A stretch of DNA of 64,000 nucleotides from positions 2,914,001-2,978,000 of the forward strand of contig NZ_CP073105.1 of NCBI RefSeq assembly GCF_018138085.1, read 5' to 3'. A model generated the notes under the pieces. It was not told the origin of the DNA. It did not search any database and saw only the letters and a program-made list of their open reading frames with translations. The position numbers and the translations under genes are program-made. The stretch comes from Stutzerimonas stutzeri (GTDB taxonomy: Bacteria > Pseudomonadota > Gammaproteobacteria > Pseudomonadales > Pseudomonadaceae). Positions 30,654-39,065 of this stretch are shown piece after piece. The first letter of the stretch is position 1; every line of letters starts with the position of its first letter.

Positions 30654-31583
30654 TCAGGCGGTCTGCTGTTGATCACGCAGCAAGGGTTCGTCCCGTAGCA
30701 ACGGACTATCGTCAGGCAGATGCAGCCGCAACGCGCGGCGCTTCACTGAAAAACGCATGCGCTTGGCCGCGTAGGGCTCGCCATCGAGATTGATGCCGAT
30801 CTCGTCCGGCCCATCGACCTCGAGCCACGGCACCCGCGCCTTTACCGAAACGGTGTCGATGCCCAGCAGTCCGCCGCTCAGCAGCGTGCCCAGGGTCCCG
30901 ACCGCGTCAGCCGGAGCCGGGACGATGCAGATGTCGAGCAGGCCATCATCGATCGACGCTTGCGGGCAAAGCTGCTGCCCGCCACCGGATTGGCGCCCGT
31001 TGCCGATCCCGAGTGCGAGAAATTCCCCCTCCCAGGCGAAGTCAGGCGCAACGAACCGCCCCCAGGCCGCGCGCAACTCGTTGAAACGCGACAGTCCGGT
31101 CAGCAGATAGGCACTGCCGCCGAGCACTCGCTTCAACTCCTCGGAGGTGGTGGCCGTCACCTTCGAGCCGAAGCCACCGGTCGCCATGTTGAGGAAGGGC
31201 TGGCCATTCATTTCGCCGACATCGACCGGTACCGGATCGCGACTGAGCAACGTCAGCGCATCGAACGGTGCCAGAGGAATGTCCGCTGCGTGGGCGAAGT
31301 CATTGGCGGTACCCAACGGCAACACCGCCATGCTCGCATCGGACCCACTGGCCAGTAGCGCCTGCGCCATCTCCCGCACGGTGCCGTCGCCCCCGCCGGC
31401 GACCAGCGTGCGGTAGCCGGCATCGAGCGCCTCCAGCACCAGCCGCTCGGTATCGCCCGCCTCCCAGGTGACCCGCACAGCCAGTTCGTTCCCGAGTTGG
31501 CGCCATTCGTTGACCGCGGCCCGCAACTCCTCGTTGAGCGCTTGTTTCCCGTGAAGCACGAGCAACGCCTTGGATCTGTTCAT
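30654..31583 (-). CDS. yegS: YegS/DAGK-family lipid kinase
   Basis: This 309-residue protein has the diacylglycerol-kinase catalytic pattern: LLVLHGKQALNEELRAAV, then TLVAGGGDGTVREMAQAL (GGGDGT at 63-68) and VLPLGTANDFAHA. A C-terminal beta-rich half carries GFGSKVTAT and PQASIDDGLLDICIV with the metal-site Asp-Asp-Gly-x-Leu. YegS-type enzymes phosphorylate lipid such as phosphatidylglycerol in vitro; the natural substrate is unclear. Start 31583 has a weak GGAAG site. It is divergent from the exopolysaccharide locus, with 371 bases between. Confidence 0.87.
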   Translation of the reverse strand: MNRSKALLVLHGKQALNEELRAAVNEWRQLGNELAVRVTWEAGDTERLVLEALDAGYRTLVAGGGDGTVREMAQALLASGSDASMAVLPLGTANDFAHAADIPLAPFDALTLLSRDPVPVDVGEMNGQPFLNMATGGFGSKVTATTSEELKRVLGGSAYLLTGLSRFNELRAAWGRFVAPDFAWEGEFLALGIGNGRQSGGGQQLCPQASIDDGLLDICIVPAPADAVGTLGTLLSGGLLGIDTVSVKARVPWLEVDGPDEIGINLDGEPYAAKRMRFSVKRRALRLHLPDDSPLLRDEPLLRDQQQTA

Positions 31584-31954
31584 GCCAATCGCTTCCATTT
31601 CAATGTCCGCAGATAGGACCCGTCGCAGCCCTGTAAAGTTGTGAGCAGGTGAGCGGTTATGGGGCTTAAGCCGACCACAGGCCGAGCTGACCATCGGTCA
31701 GAATCGAGCGGAACAAAAACCCATCGACCGGCCTTCCTGCGCAGTTTTCCTTTTTAATTTCAGTCAGTTGCATCGCTCATTTAATTCTTCCTATCGACAA
31801 GCGACTTTGTGCCCCGTGGGTGAACTCATTTCCAGGAAGGCGGTCGGAGCAGTTGTCCAGGTGAAGGTTGCGATAGCGGCCTGCCATCAGAACCGCGGAT
31901 CGCGGCGATCAAATCGAGTATTGAGCTAGCAATAGCCGTAGGAAGGAGCCTTGT
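31584..31954. other. 371-base leader region of the exopolysaccharide locus
   Basis: No gene is seen. The region separates the yegS-like gene from the exopolysaccharide locus. It holds an A+T-rich centre (about 31740-31800), an AlgU-type promoter match (31822-31848) and a small dyad CCGCG-GAT-CGCGG about 60 bases before the first exopolysaccharide gene. No JUMPstart/ops element (GGCGGTAG) is seen. Confidence 0.6.
31822..31848 (+). promoter_or_regulatory. Candidate AlgU (sigma-22/sigma-E type) promoter for the exopolysaccharide locus
   Basis: GAACTC, 16 bases, then TCGGA matches the extracytoplasmic-stress consensus GAACTT-N16/17-TCtgA. The start of the first exopolysaccharide gene is 107 bases past the -10 element. 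In pseudomonads AlgU drives exopolysaccharide genes, so the context fits. Two more matches with identical spacing occur at 33460 and 37621. Confidence 0.5.
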
Positions 31955-33391
31955 ATGCGCTTACAGTCCGTTGGAACCCTTGAGTACGCCCACCCCAGTT
32001 TCGTTGATTACTTCCTAGCCAGTATTCGCCTGATCCACGGTCTTACCTCCGTGCTGCCCGGCGTCCTGTTGCTGCTGTTCCTGCCGCTCGAATTACCGGT
32101 GGGTGGCGGGACCTTCAGCACCTTCCTGATGTTCTTCGGCGTGATCAGCGTGGTCATCTTCCAATCGGTCGGCATCTACAGCGAAGAGGTGTTCAGCACA
32201 CTGCTGCGCTTCCGCACGATGCTGGTCGCCTGGGCCGCGGCGTTCAGCCTGCTGATCTTCATGCACCAGGGACTGGGCATGTTCAACTATCTCGAAGCCA
32301 AGCACCTGACCTTCTGGTTCATCACCAGCGGCGTACTGTTCGGCGCCGAGCGCCTGATGATGCTCGCGCTGTTCCGTCGTCTGATGGCCAAAGGCGTCTA
32401 CCTGCAGAACGCGGTCATTCTGGGCGGCACCGACAACGGTGTGCGCGTAGCCGAATATCTGGCCCATCATCGCGACATCCGCACCGGCGTTCTCGGCTTC
32501 ATCGACGACCGCCTGGAGCGCTTGCCCAAGACCCTTGCCGACCTGCCGCTGCTGGGTAACACGCGCGATCTGGAACAGATGATCCGCGAGGAAAAGGTGA
32601 CCCAGGTGCTCGTTGCTCTGCCCTGGTTCGCCGACAGCCGAATCGGCCAGGTCATCAGCGAACTGCGCAAACTGCCGGTCAACGTGCTGCTGGTTCCCGA
32701 CATGGTCGCGTTTCGCCATGCCAACAAGCGCATCACCGAGGTTGGTGGCCTGCCGACACTGATCGCATCCGACCTGCCGCTGCGTGGCTGGTCGCCGATG
32801 TTCAAGCGCATCGAAGACATCGTCCTGTCGAGCCTGGCCCTGCTCGCCGCGGCACCCGTGATGCTGCTGCTGGCGCTGGCGATCAAGCTGGACTCACCTG
32901 GCCCCGTGCTGTTCAAGCAAAAGCGCTACGGCTACAACAACCGTCTGATCGAGGTGTTCAAGTTCCGCTCCATGTACCACGAGCGCAGCGATGCCAATGC
33001 CGATCGCCAGACCACCCGTGACGATGACCGCATCACTCGGGTCGGCCGGTTCATCCGCAAGACCAGCCTCGACGAACTGCCCCAGCTGCTGAACGTCTTC
33101 CTCGGCAGCATGTCGATGGTCGGCCCGCGTCCCCATGCGACCGCAACCAAAGCGGCCGGCGTACTGTTCGAAGACGCCGTGTCGGAATACTCCGCGCGCC
33201 ACCGTGTCAAGCCTGGCATTACCGGCTGGGCACAAATCAACGGCTACCGCGGCGAGACCGACACCCTCGAAAAGATCGAGAAGCGCGTCGAGTTCGACCT
33301 GGATTACATCGAACGCTGGTCGGTCTGGTTCGACATCTACATTCTCGCGCGCACCATTCCCGCGCTGCTGTTCAACAAGGACGTTTACTGA
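31955..33391 (+). CDS. Undecaprenyl-phosphate hexose-1-phosphate transferase (PslA/WcaJ type)
   Basis: This 478-residue membrane enzyme starts each polysaccharide repeat by moving a hexose-1-phosphate from a UDP-sugar to undecaprenyl phosphate. It has four N-terminal transmembrane helices (about residues 17-135), a nucleotide-binding-like CoA-binding central domain (NAVILGGTDNGVRVAEYL) and a fifth membrane segment (SLALLAAAPVMLLLALAIKLD). The C-terminal bacterial sugar transferase domain has GPVLFKQKRYGYNN, FKFRSMY, RTSLDELPQL-type TSLDELPQLLNVFLGSMSMVGPRP and RHRVKPGITGWAQINGYRGE. Its length equals that of P. aeruginosa PslA. The sugar, glucose or galactose, cannot be told. A strong AAGGAG site precedes the ATG. 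Confidence 0.9.
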   Translation: MRLQSVGTLEYAHPSFVDYFLASIRLIHGLTSVLPGVLLLLFLPLELPVGGGTFSTFLMFFGVISVVIFQSVGIYSEEVFSTLLRFRTMLVAWAAAFSLLIFMHQGLGMFNYLEAKHLTFWFITSGVLFGAERLMMLALFRRLMAKGVYLQNAVILGGTDNGVRVAEYLAHHRDIRTGVLGFIDDRLERLPKTLADLPLLGNTRDLEQMIREEKVTQVLVALPWFADSRIGQVISELRKLPVNVLLVPDMVAFRHANKRITEVGGLPTLIASDLPLRGWSPMFKRIEDIVLSSLALLAAAPVMLLLALAIKLDSPGPVLFKQKRYGYNNRLIEVFKFRSMYHERSDANADRQTTRDDDRITRVGRFIRKTSLDELPQLLNVFLGSMSMVGPRPHATATKAAGVLFEDAVSEYSARHRVKPGITGWAQINGYRGETDTLEKIEKRVEFDLDYIERWSVWFDIYILARTIPALLFNKDVY

Positions 33392-33459
33392 CTGCTGTTT
33401 GCACGACGGCGACCTACGGGCGACATGCCCTCTACACGCGCGAGCACAGCAGGACGATT

Positions 33460-33486
33460 GAACTAATGACGCGAGCGAATATCAGA
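33460..33486 (+). promoter_or_regulatory. Candidate AlgU-type promoter upstream of wzb
   Basis: GAACTA, 16 bases, then TCAGA lies in the 158-base gap between the initiating transferase and wzb, 64 bases before the wzb start. It has the same 16-base spacing as the candidates at 31822 and 37621. Confidence 0.45.
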
Positions 33487-33549
33487 TTTGCGTTCCGTGA
33501 CACGCGCGCCCAACCGCCCGTGAATTCAGGGCTCAGAGGCTAGGCGAGA

Positions 33550-33987
33550 ATGTTTCAGAACATATTGATTGTCTGTGTCGGCAACATCTGCAGAAGCCCG
33601 GCGGCCGAAGCACTGTTGCTGGACAGACTCCAGGGAAAAGGGCTGACGATCAGCTCGGCAGGTATAGGCGCACTGGTAGGCAACCCGATGGACAAAACCG
33701 CACATGAAGTGCTGACCGAGCACGGGCTGGAACACCGAGCCCACCGTGCTCGACAGGTCGACAGCGAAATGCTGCACCGGGCGGACCTGATCCTGACCAT
33801 GGAGCAGAGCCACATCCAGCATCTCCGCCAGATGGCCCCCGAGGTCCATGGCAAGACCTTTCTGATAGGCAAGTGGTTGGACGACATTCAGATTCCCGAC
33901 CCCTTTCGTCAATCCAAACCCGCTTTCGAACACGTTCACAGCCTTCTGACGCAGTCCGTCGAAAGCTGGCTTCCTTACCTGAAATAA
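33550..33987 (+). CDS. wzb: Low-molecular-weight protein-tyrosine phosphatase Wzb
   Basis: This 145-residue phosphatase has the active-site loop VCVGNICRS with Cys9 and Arg15 and the general acid Asp117 in IPDPF. It matches the Wzb/Ptp class that dephosphorylates the tyrosine tail of the Wzc kinase encoded 15 bases downstream. The cycle of Wzc phosphorylation is needed for polysaccharide polymerisation and export. It begins a tight wzb-wzc pair with its own candidate promoter at 33460. Confidence 0.93.
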   Translation: MFQNILIVCVGNICRSPAAEALLLDRLQGKGLTISSAGIGALVGNPMDKTAHEVLTEHGLEHRAHRARQVDSEMLHRADLILTMEQSHIQHLRQMAPEVHGKTFLIGKWLDDIQIPDPFRQSKPAFEHVHSLLTQSVESWLPYLK

Positions 33988-34002
33988 GAAGAAGGAACTT
34001 CA

Positions 34003-36213
34003 ATGACCACCATGCCACGCCCCATATATGAAACCAAAGAGGACAAGGACATCGATCTTGCCCACCTCTTTGATACGTTCATCAACAACCGAACCCTGAT
34101 CCTGACCATTACAGGCTTCTTCGCTGCCCTGGGCGTCGCCTATGCGTTGCTGGCGACACCGGTCTACCTGGCTGGCGCGATGATCCAGATCGAGCCCAAA
34201 AACGGGCTGCCCAGCCTGACCGACGTGGTGAACACTACCCCGGCGGTTTCCCCGGCGCAGACCGAGATCGCGCTGCTCAAGTCGCGCTCCGTCGTCGGCG
34301 GTACGGTCGAGGCGTTGAACCTGGACATTCTCATTGAGCCACACCACTTCCCCCTGATCGGTGGCTTCATCTATCGCCAGTTCGAACCATCCGAAGAAGG
34401 CGAGCTGGGCTGGTATCCGGAAGGGTTCGAATCCTACGCCTGGGGTGGTGAATCCTTGCGCGTGACGCACCTGATCGTCCCGGACCAGATGCACGGCGAA
34501 GAACTGACACTCGAGGCGGCGGAAAACAACGGCTTCATCCTCCGTGACCCTGATGGCGAAGTGGTTGCCCAGGGCGTGGTAGGCGAGCCGGTCGAAACGC
34601 CGGATTACGCCATTACCGTCAGCGAACTCAACGCTCGACCAGGCACCACGTTCACGGTCATCAAGAACCGCACCTACGCGACCACCGAGGATTACCGCAA
34701 TCGCCTGTCGGCTGGTGAGCTCGGCAAGCAATCCGGCATCATCACCGTGACGCTCGAAGGCACCGATCCGGACAAGGCCATCGAGGTGCTCGAGGAAGTC
34801 GCGCGACGGTACGTCGAGCAGAACGTTGCACGCAACGCGGCCGAAGCGACACAGAGCCTGGAATTCCTGAGTGAGCAGGTACCGGAAGTCCGCAAGAAGC
34901 TCGATGCAGCCCAAACGGCACTGAACAAATACCAGACCGGCAATCGTTCGGTGGATATCTCGGCCGAAACCCAGTCAGTACTCGATCGTATCGTCGACCT
35001 GGAGAAGCAGATCTCCGAGCAGAACCTCAAGCGCACCGAGATGGAACGCCGCTTCACCCGTCAGCACCCGAATTTCCAGGCGCTGATGAATCAGATCAAC
35101 CAGCTGAAGAGCCAAAAGGCCGAATTGGAGAAGCAGATCGGCACGCTGCCCTCGACCCAGCAGGAACTGCTGCGTCTGACCCGTGATGTCGAGGTGTCGT
35201 CCGAAACCTATGCGATGCTGCTGAACAAGACCCAGGAACTGGACATCATCCGGGCCGGCACCGTGGGCAACGTCCGTATCGTCGACCATGCCGATGCCGA
35301 CATCGACGACCCGGTCAAGCCGAACAAGCCCCTGATCGTCATCGCCGCTACGCTGCTCGGCATCATCCTGGCCACGGTCTTCGTCTATGTTCGCGAAGCG
35401 CTCAAGCGTGGCGTGGAAAACCCAGAGGAAATCGAGCGCTCCGGCATCCCCGTGTACGCCGCTATTCCGTTCAGCGAAAAGCAGGGCGCGCTGGAAAAAC
35501 GCCTGGCCAACTACAAGCGCGACAAGAGCAGTGCCTCTTACCTGCTGACCATCAACGACCCAGCCGATCTCGCGACCGAAGCCATGCGCAGCCTGCGCAC
35601 CAGCCTGCACTTCGCGATGATCGAGGCCAAGAACAACATTCTGATGATCACCGGCCCCAGCCCGGGCGTAGGCAAGTCCTTCGTTACCAGCAACCTGGCC
35701 GCGGTGATCGCGCAGTCAGGCAAAAAAGTGCTGCTAGTCGACGCTGATATGCGCAAGGGGTACCTGCATAAGGTCATGCGCTGCCAAGGCGAAAAAGGCC
35801 TTTCGGACATCCTCTCCGGCCGCATCACCCTGTTCGATGCCATCCAGAAGACCCAGCTCAACAACCTCCACGTGATCGCCCACGGTCAGTTGCCGCCGAA
35901 CCCGTCGGAACTGTTGATGCACGAGAACTTCTCTCGCTTCGTCAAGGAAATCAGCGGCATGTACGACATGGTGATCTTCGATACACCGCCGATCCTCGCG
36001 GTGACCGATGCTGCGCTGGTCGGCAGCCAGGCCGGCACCACCTTGATGGTGACCCGCTACGGCCTGAATGGTGTCAAGGAGATCGAATTCGCCAAGCGCC
36101 GTCTCGAACAGAACGGACTGCTGGTCAAGGGCGTGATTTTCAACGCCGTGGTGCGCAAGGCTTCGACCTACAGCGAATACGGTTACTACCAGTACGACTA
36201 TCAGAGCAAATAA
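34003..36213 (+). CDS. wzc: Polysaccharide co-polymerase and tyrosine autokinase Wzc
   Basis: This 736-residue inner-membrane protein joins a Wzz chain-length domain to a BY-kinase. A first membrane segment lies at about 31-52, then a periplasmic Wzz domain with a long coiled coil (about 260-400), a second membrane segment (about 443-465) and a cytoplasmic kinase. The kinase has Walker A GPSPGVGKS (Lys558), Walker A' VLLVDADMRKG and Walker B VIFDTPP. The last 14 residues contain six tyrosines (723-733), the autophosphorylation cluster. It sets chain length and couples polymerisation to Wza export. AAGGA precedes the start. Confidence 0.95.
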   Translation: MTTMPRPIYETKEDKDIDLAHLFDTFINNRTLILTITGFFAALGVAYALLATPVYLAGAMIQIEPKNGLPSLTDVVNTTPAVSPAQTEIALLKSRSVVGGTVEALNLDILIEPHHFPLIGGFIYRQFEPSEEGELGWYPEGFESYAWGGESLRVTHLIVPDQMHGEELTLEAAENNGFILRDPDGEVVAQGVVGEPVETPDYAITVSELNARPGTTFTVIKNRTYATTEDYRNRLSAGELGKQSGIITVTLEGTDPDKAIEVLEEVARRYVEQNVARNAAEATQSLEFLSEQVPEVRKKLDAAQTALNKYQTGNRSVDISAETQSVLDRIVDLEKQISEQNLKRTEMERRFTRQHPNFQALMNQINQLKSQKAELEKQIGTLPSTQQELLRLTRDVEVSSETYAMLLNKTQELDIIRAGTVGNVRIVDHADADIDDPVKPNKPLIVIAATLLGIILATVFVYVREALKRGVENPEEIERSGIPVYAAIPFSEKQGALEKRLANYKRDKSSASYLLTINDPADLATEAMRSLRTSLHFAMIEAKNNILMITGPSPGVGKSFVTSNLAAVIAQSGKKVLLVDADMRKGYLHKVMRCQGEKGLSDILSGRITLFDAIQKTQLNNLHVIAHGQLPPNPSELLMHENFSRFVKEISGMYDMVIFDTPPILAVTDAALVGSQAGTTLMVTRYGLNGVKEIEFAKRRLEQNGLLVKGVIFNAVVRKASTYSEYGYYQYDYQSK

Positions 36214-36227
36214 GCGCCCTAGCGCAG

Positions 36228-36256
36228 CTTCCCGACATGCGCGGCATGTCGGGAAG
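36228..36256. terminator. Perfect 13-bp hairpin downstream of wzc
   Basis: CTTCCCGACATGC pairs perfectly with GCATGTCGGGAAG around the triloop GCG, 15 bases past the wzc stop. No U-tract follows (ACTCATAACG). It may end or attenuate the wzb-wzc transcript before the glycosidase gene, or protect its 3' end. Confidence 0.5.
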
Positions 36257-36393
36257 ACTCATAACGCTCGCATTTTCCGTGATTGACGATCGCTCGTCCA
36301 TGCCGGGCGGGTGGGTAGTTTGCACCCGTTATATAGCGCCCCATCGAGCCACAGCTTTACGCAAGTCGCTCGCTGGGCATCAAGGTAAACACT

Positions 36394-37467
36394 ATGGCAC
36401 GTCGCATTATTTTGCCTCTGTCCGAAACGATACGGTTGCTGGCCGGCGTGGCGTTGGCCAGCTGCGCTGTGCTGGCGCAGGCGCAGGCGCAGGCGCAGCC
36501 CAGCGAGAAGGGCAGTGGTATCGACCTGATCGGCATCAACATGTCGGGCGCCAACTTCGCGCCCCATATAACGCCTGGCAAAGTCGGCACCAACTATTTC
36601 TATCCGGATGAAACGTACTTCAAGTACTACGCGGAAAAGAACATTCGCCTGATCCGCTTTCCCTTCATCTGGGAAAGACTGCAACACGACCTGGACAAAG
36701 GGCTCAACTTCGATCAGATCCGGCTGCTAGAACGCACGCTCGACTTCGCCGCCAAGCACGGGCAGAAAGTCATTCTCGACATGCACAACTATGCCCGATA
36801 CAAGGGCGAGCTGATCGGTTCGGGCAGCGTGCCTTACGAAGCCTACGCCAACGTCTGGCGCAAGCTCGCGGAGCAGTTCAAGGATCACCCCGCTCTGCTG
36901 GGTTACGACATCATGAACGAGCCCCACTCCACCAAAGGACTATGGCCCGCAGCGGCCCAGGCAGCGGTGGACGCGATCCGTCAGGTCGACATGGACACGC
37001 TGATCTTCGTCGAGGGTGACCGCTGGTCCAGTACCTTCCACTGGCGCAAGGTCAATGAAGATTTCCTGCTTGATGATCCAGCGGACAAGCTCGTCTACGA
37101 GGGCCATCTGTATCTGGACAGGGATTTCTCCGGACGTTACGCCGCCGACGAATCCGTCGACCCGATGCTGGGGGTGGAACGTGCCAGACCTTTCGTCGAG
37201 TGGCTGCAAGAGCACAATCTGAAAGGCTTTCTCGGCGAGTATGGCGTTCCGGCCCAATCCGAGACGATGTTGGTGGCGATGGACAACCTGCTCGGCTATC
37301 TCAATCAGCACTGTATTCCCAGCGCCTACTGGGCTGGCGGACCGGGCTGGGGCAAGTACGTCCTGGCCATTGAACCCATCGACGGCCAGGACCGGCCCCA
37401 GATGGAAGTGCTGCAACGGCACATCGCCAACAGTTGCACCGAGTACGGGCCGTCGCCACGCCCCTGA
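36394..37467 (+). CDS. Secreted glycoside hydrolase family 5 (cellulase-like)
   Basis: This 357-residue protein has a signal peptide (about 1-35, ending in a QAQAQAQ stretch) and a TIM-barrel GH5 domain. The acid/base is Glu176 in YDIMNEPHS, and the nucleophile is Glu282 in FLGEYGVP. Supporting motifs are IRLIRFPFIWERLQ and VILDMHNYARY. GH5 enzymes cut beta-linked glucans or mannans. Many exopolysaccharide loci carry a periplasmic hydrolase that trims the polymer, such as PslG (a GH39), so a role in processing or turnover of the local polymer is inferred. AAGGTAA precedes the ATG at 36394. Confidence 0.87.
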   Translation: MARRIILPLSETIRLLAGVALASCAVLAQAQAQAQPSEKGSGIDLIGINMSGANFAPHITPGKVGTNYFYPDETYFKYYAEKNIRLIRFPFIWERLQHDLDKGLNFDQIRLLERTLDFAAKHGQKVILDMHNYARYKGELIGSGSVPYEAYANVWRKLAEQFKDHPALLGYDIMNEPHSTKGLWPAAAQAAVDAIRQVDMDTLIFVEGDRWSSTFHWRKVNEDFLLDDPADKLVYEGHLYLDRDFSGRYAADESVDPMLGVERARPFVEWLQEHNLKGFLGEYGVPAQSETMLVAMDNLLGYLNQHCIPSAYWAGGPGWGKYVLAIEPIDGQDRPQMEVLQRHIANSCTEYGPSPRP

Positions 37468-37808
37468 TCCGCCTGTCGCTCGGTGCAAGCCAAGCGGCAG
37501 CTCCGGAAAACGGTGTGAAGCCCGTCTGAATTTTTTGGCAATTGCACGAGCAACACGCAACCCAGCTATTAAGCCGTTGTCCAACGCTTCGACCAAGCAT
37601 CGGCGGGTTTAATACGAGCGGAACTCGAGTGACCCGACGGTATCGAAAGCGTTCGCTTACCACCGCGGCGCCCGGAGTTCGGTCCACTACCGGGTAGCAG
37701 AACATAGCGTAGCGGCGCTTCGATGGAACCGGCATGGCAATGTGGAATGGCTTGAGTTTGTTGCGGCGCAGTTGATCAGGAATGGAAAGGCACCTAAGGA
37801 CTCAGGGG
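37468..37808. other. 341-base gap between the GH5 and polymerase genes
   Basis: I find no gene with a good ribosome site here. It contains a T-run (about 37530), the AlgU-type promoter match at 37621-37647 and the leader of the polymerase gene. Confidence 0.55.
37621..37647 (+). promoter_or_regulatory. Candidate AlgU-type promoter upstream of the polymerase gene
   Basis: GAACTC, 16 bases, then TCGAA lies 162 bases before the polymerase start. It shares its -35 hexamer and spacing with the match at 31822, and would drive the wzy-GT2-wecG group. Confidence 0.45.
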
Positions 37809-39065
37809 ATGACAAACATCAGCTCGAAAATTTTGTATTTGCCGTTAACCGTGCTGGCGCTCGTGTTGCATTTCTCCGTGTTCGGGGACAGCACGCACAA
37901 CCCGGTCGGGTTCAAGTACCTCAACGAAGCCTATCTGGCGGTCTGCCTGGGCGGGGCGCTGCTCCTGGTGCTCGCCGCAGCCGAAGACGCCGCCAGGGAA
38001 TACCGCGTATTGATGTACTACGCGCTGTACAGCTTCGTCGTCTTTACCGTGCTGCCAGCGATATTCGCCTTCTACACCTATGGCCAGCCGATCGCCTACG
38101 GCCTGATCGAAGAACGGCGCATTCTGTTCGCATTCGGTTTCGTCCCGCTCCTGCTGCTCGCCAAGAACCTGACTACGCGCCAGTTCGAGCATTCGCTCCT
38201 GTACGCCGCGTTGTTCGCTGCGTTCCTGTCCTGGTGCTTCAAGTTCGGCATGCTGCCTGATCTACGTACGGAACAAACCGCCTGGGACCGTCCGGACCGT
38301 TCCTCCATCGGCCCGTTCCTGATCTGCTTCGCCTATTTCTATTGCATCCAGATCTGGGCGAAAGGCAAATCACCGATCAGCGGAGAAAAAAGGCACCGCA
38401 ACCTCTATCTGGTCGTGGCGGCGATACTGCTGCTCACGCTGGTTTTCGCCACGCAGACCCGCCAGCTCATCGTGCTCTGCCTCGCCTTTTCGCTGTTCTG
38501 CCTACGGGCGAAAGCGATCGTCTGGGCGGCTTCATTGTGCGTACTTTTGTCGCCCTTCTTTTTCTACCCGGAACTGCTCCAGACGCTGGGCCTGAATATC
38601 GAGTTCTACGAGAACAGCCTCGAAGGCGATGTGGATGACGGCGTGCGGCGGTACACCATCGCTGCGATCTTCAGGCATCTGGATCTGGTCAACTGGTTGC
38701 CCAGCGGTTCGTTGTCGCTGATGTGGCAAGACGGTTTCATCCCCTACTTCGGCGAACACTTCTTCCTGTCGGACGTTGGCCTCATTGGCACCATGTTCCG
38801 CTTCGGATTCCTGACCTTTTTCGTGGTGCCCATGTCGCTGTTCGTCTACCAGCGCATCGCCCGCAATATCAACCCGGATATGGGCTTCAACTACGCCGTC
38901 ATGCTGGCGCTGTTCGTTATCTGGCCGCTCAGTGGCCTCTTTGAATATGCGCAGCCGATCATAGTGATGCTTTTCGTTATACAAGCCCTCCGCGCACGCC
39001 ATCTCCGCAGCAAGGAACGAGTACATGAACGTCGCACTTATTCTCAACTACAAAGCTGCTACTGA
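37809..39065 (+). CDS. wzy: Probable O-antigen/exopolysaccharide polymerase (Wzy)
   Basis: This 418-residue integral membrane protein has about ten to twelve hydrophobic helices. A large loop before the last ones (about residues 265-320) contains EFYENSLEGDVDDGVRRYTI, consistent with the big periplasmic loop of Wzy and WaaL proteins. TQTRQLIVL resembles the conserved S/T-R-x-x-hydrophobic region of polymerases. Sequence conservation in Wzy is low, so the call rests on topology and on context between Wzc and glycosyltransferase genes. The start at 37809 is chosen after AAGGACTCAGGGG; the frame opens at 37782. Its end overlaps the GT2 gene by 41 bases. Confidence 0.7.
   Translation: MTNISSKILYLPLTVLALVLHFSVFGDSTHNPVGFKYLNEAYLAVCLGGALLLVLAAAEDAAREYRVLMYYALYSFVVFTVLPAIFAFYTYGQPIAYGLIEERRILFAFGFVPLLLLAKNLTTRQFEHSLLYAALFAAFLSWCFKFGMLPDLRTEQTAWDRPDRSSIGPFLICFAYFYCIQIWAKGKSPISGEKRHRNLYLVVAAILLLTLVFATQTRQLIVLCLAFSLFCLRAKAIVWAASLCVLLSPFFFYPELLQTLGLNIEFYENSLEGDVDDGVRRYTIAAIFRHLDLVNWLPSGSLSLMWQDGFIPYFGEHFFLSDVGLIGTMFRFGFLTFFVVPMSLFVYQRIARNINPDMGFNYAVMLALFVIWPLSGLFEYAQPIIVMLFVIQALRARHLRSKERVHERRTYSQLQSCY

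Noticed and set aside
31584..31954. JUMPstart/ops element or sigma-54 promoter before the exopolysaccharide locus
   Set aside because: No GGCGGTAG core was found. The closest GG-N10-GC candidate, on the minus strand near 31875-31895, lacks the conserved GC element.
33466..33543. A 25-residue frame before wzb
   Set aside because: It has no ribosome site and overlaps the better-supported promoter match at 33460-33486.
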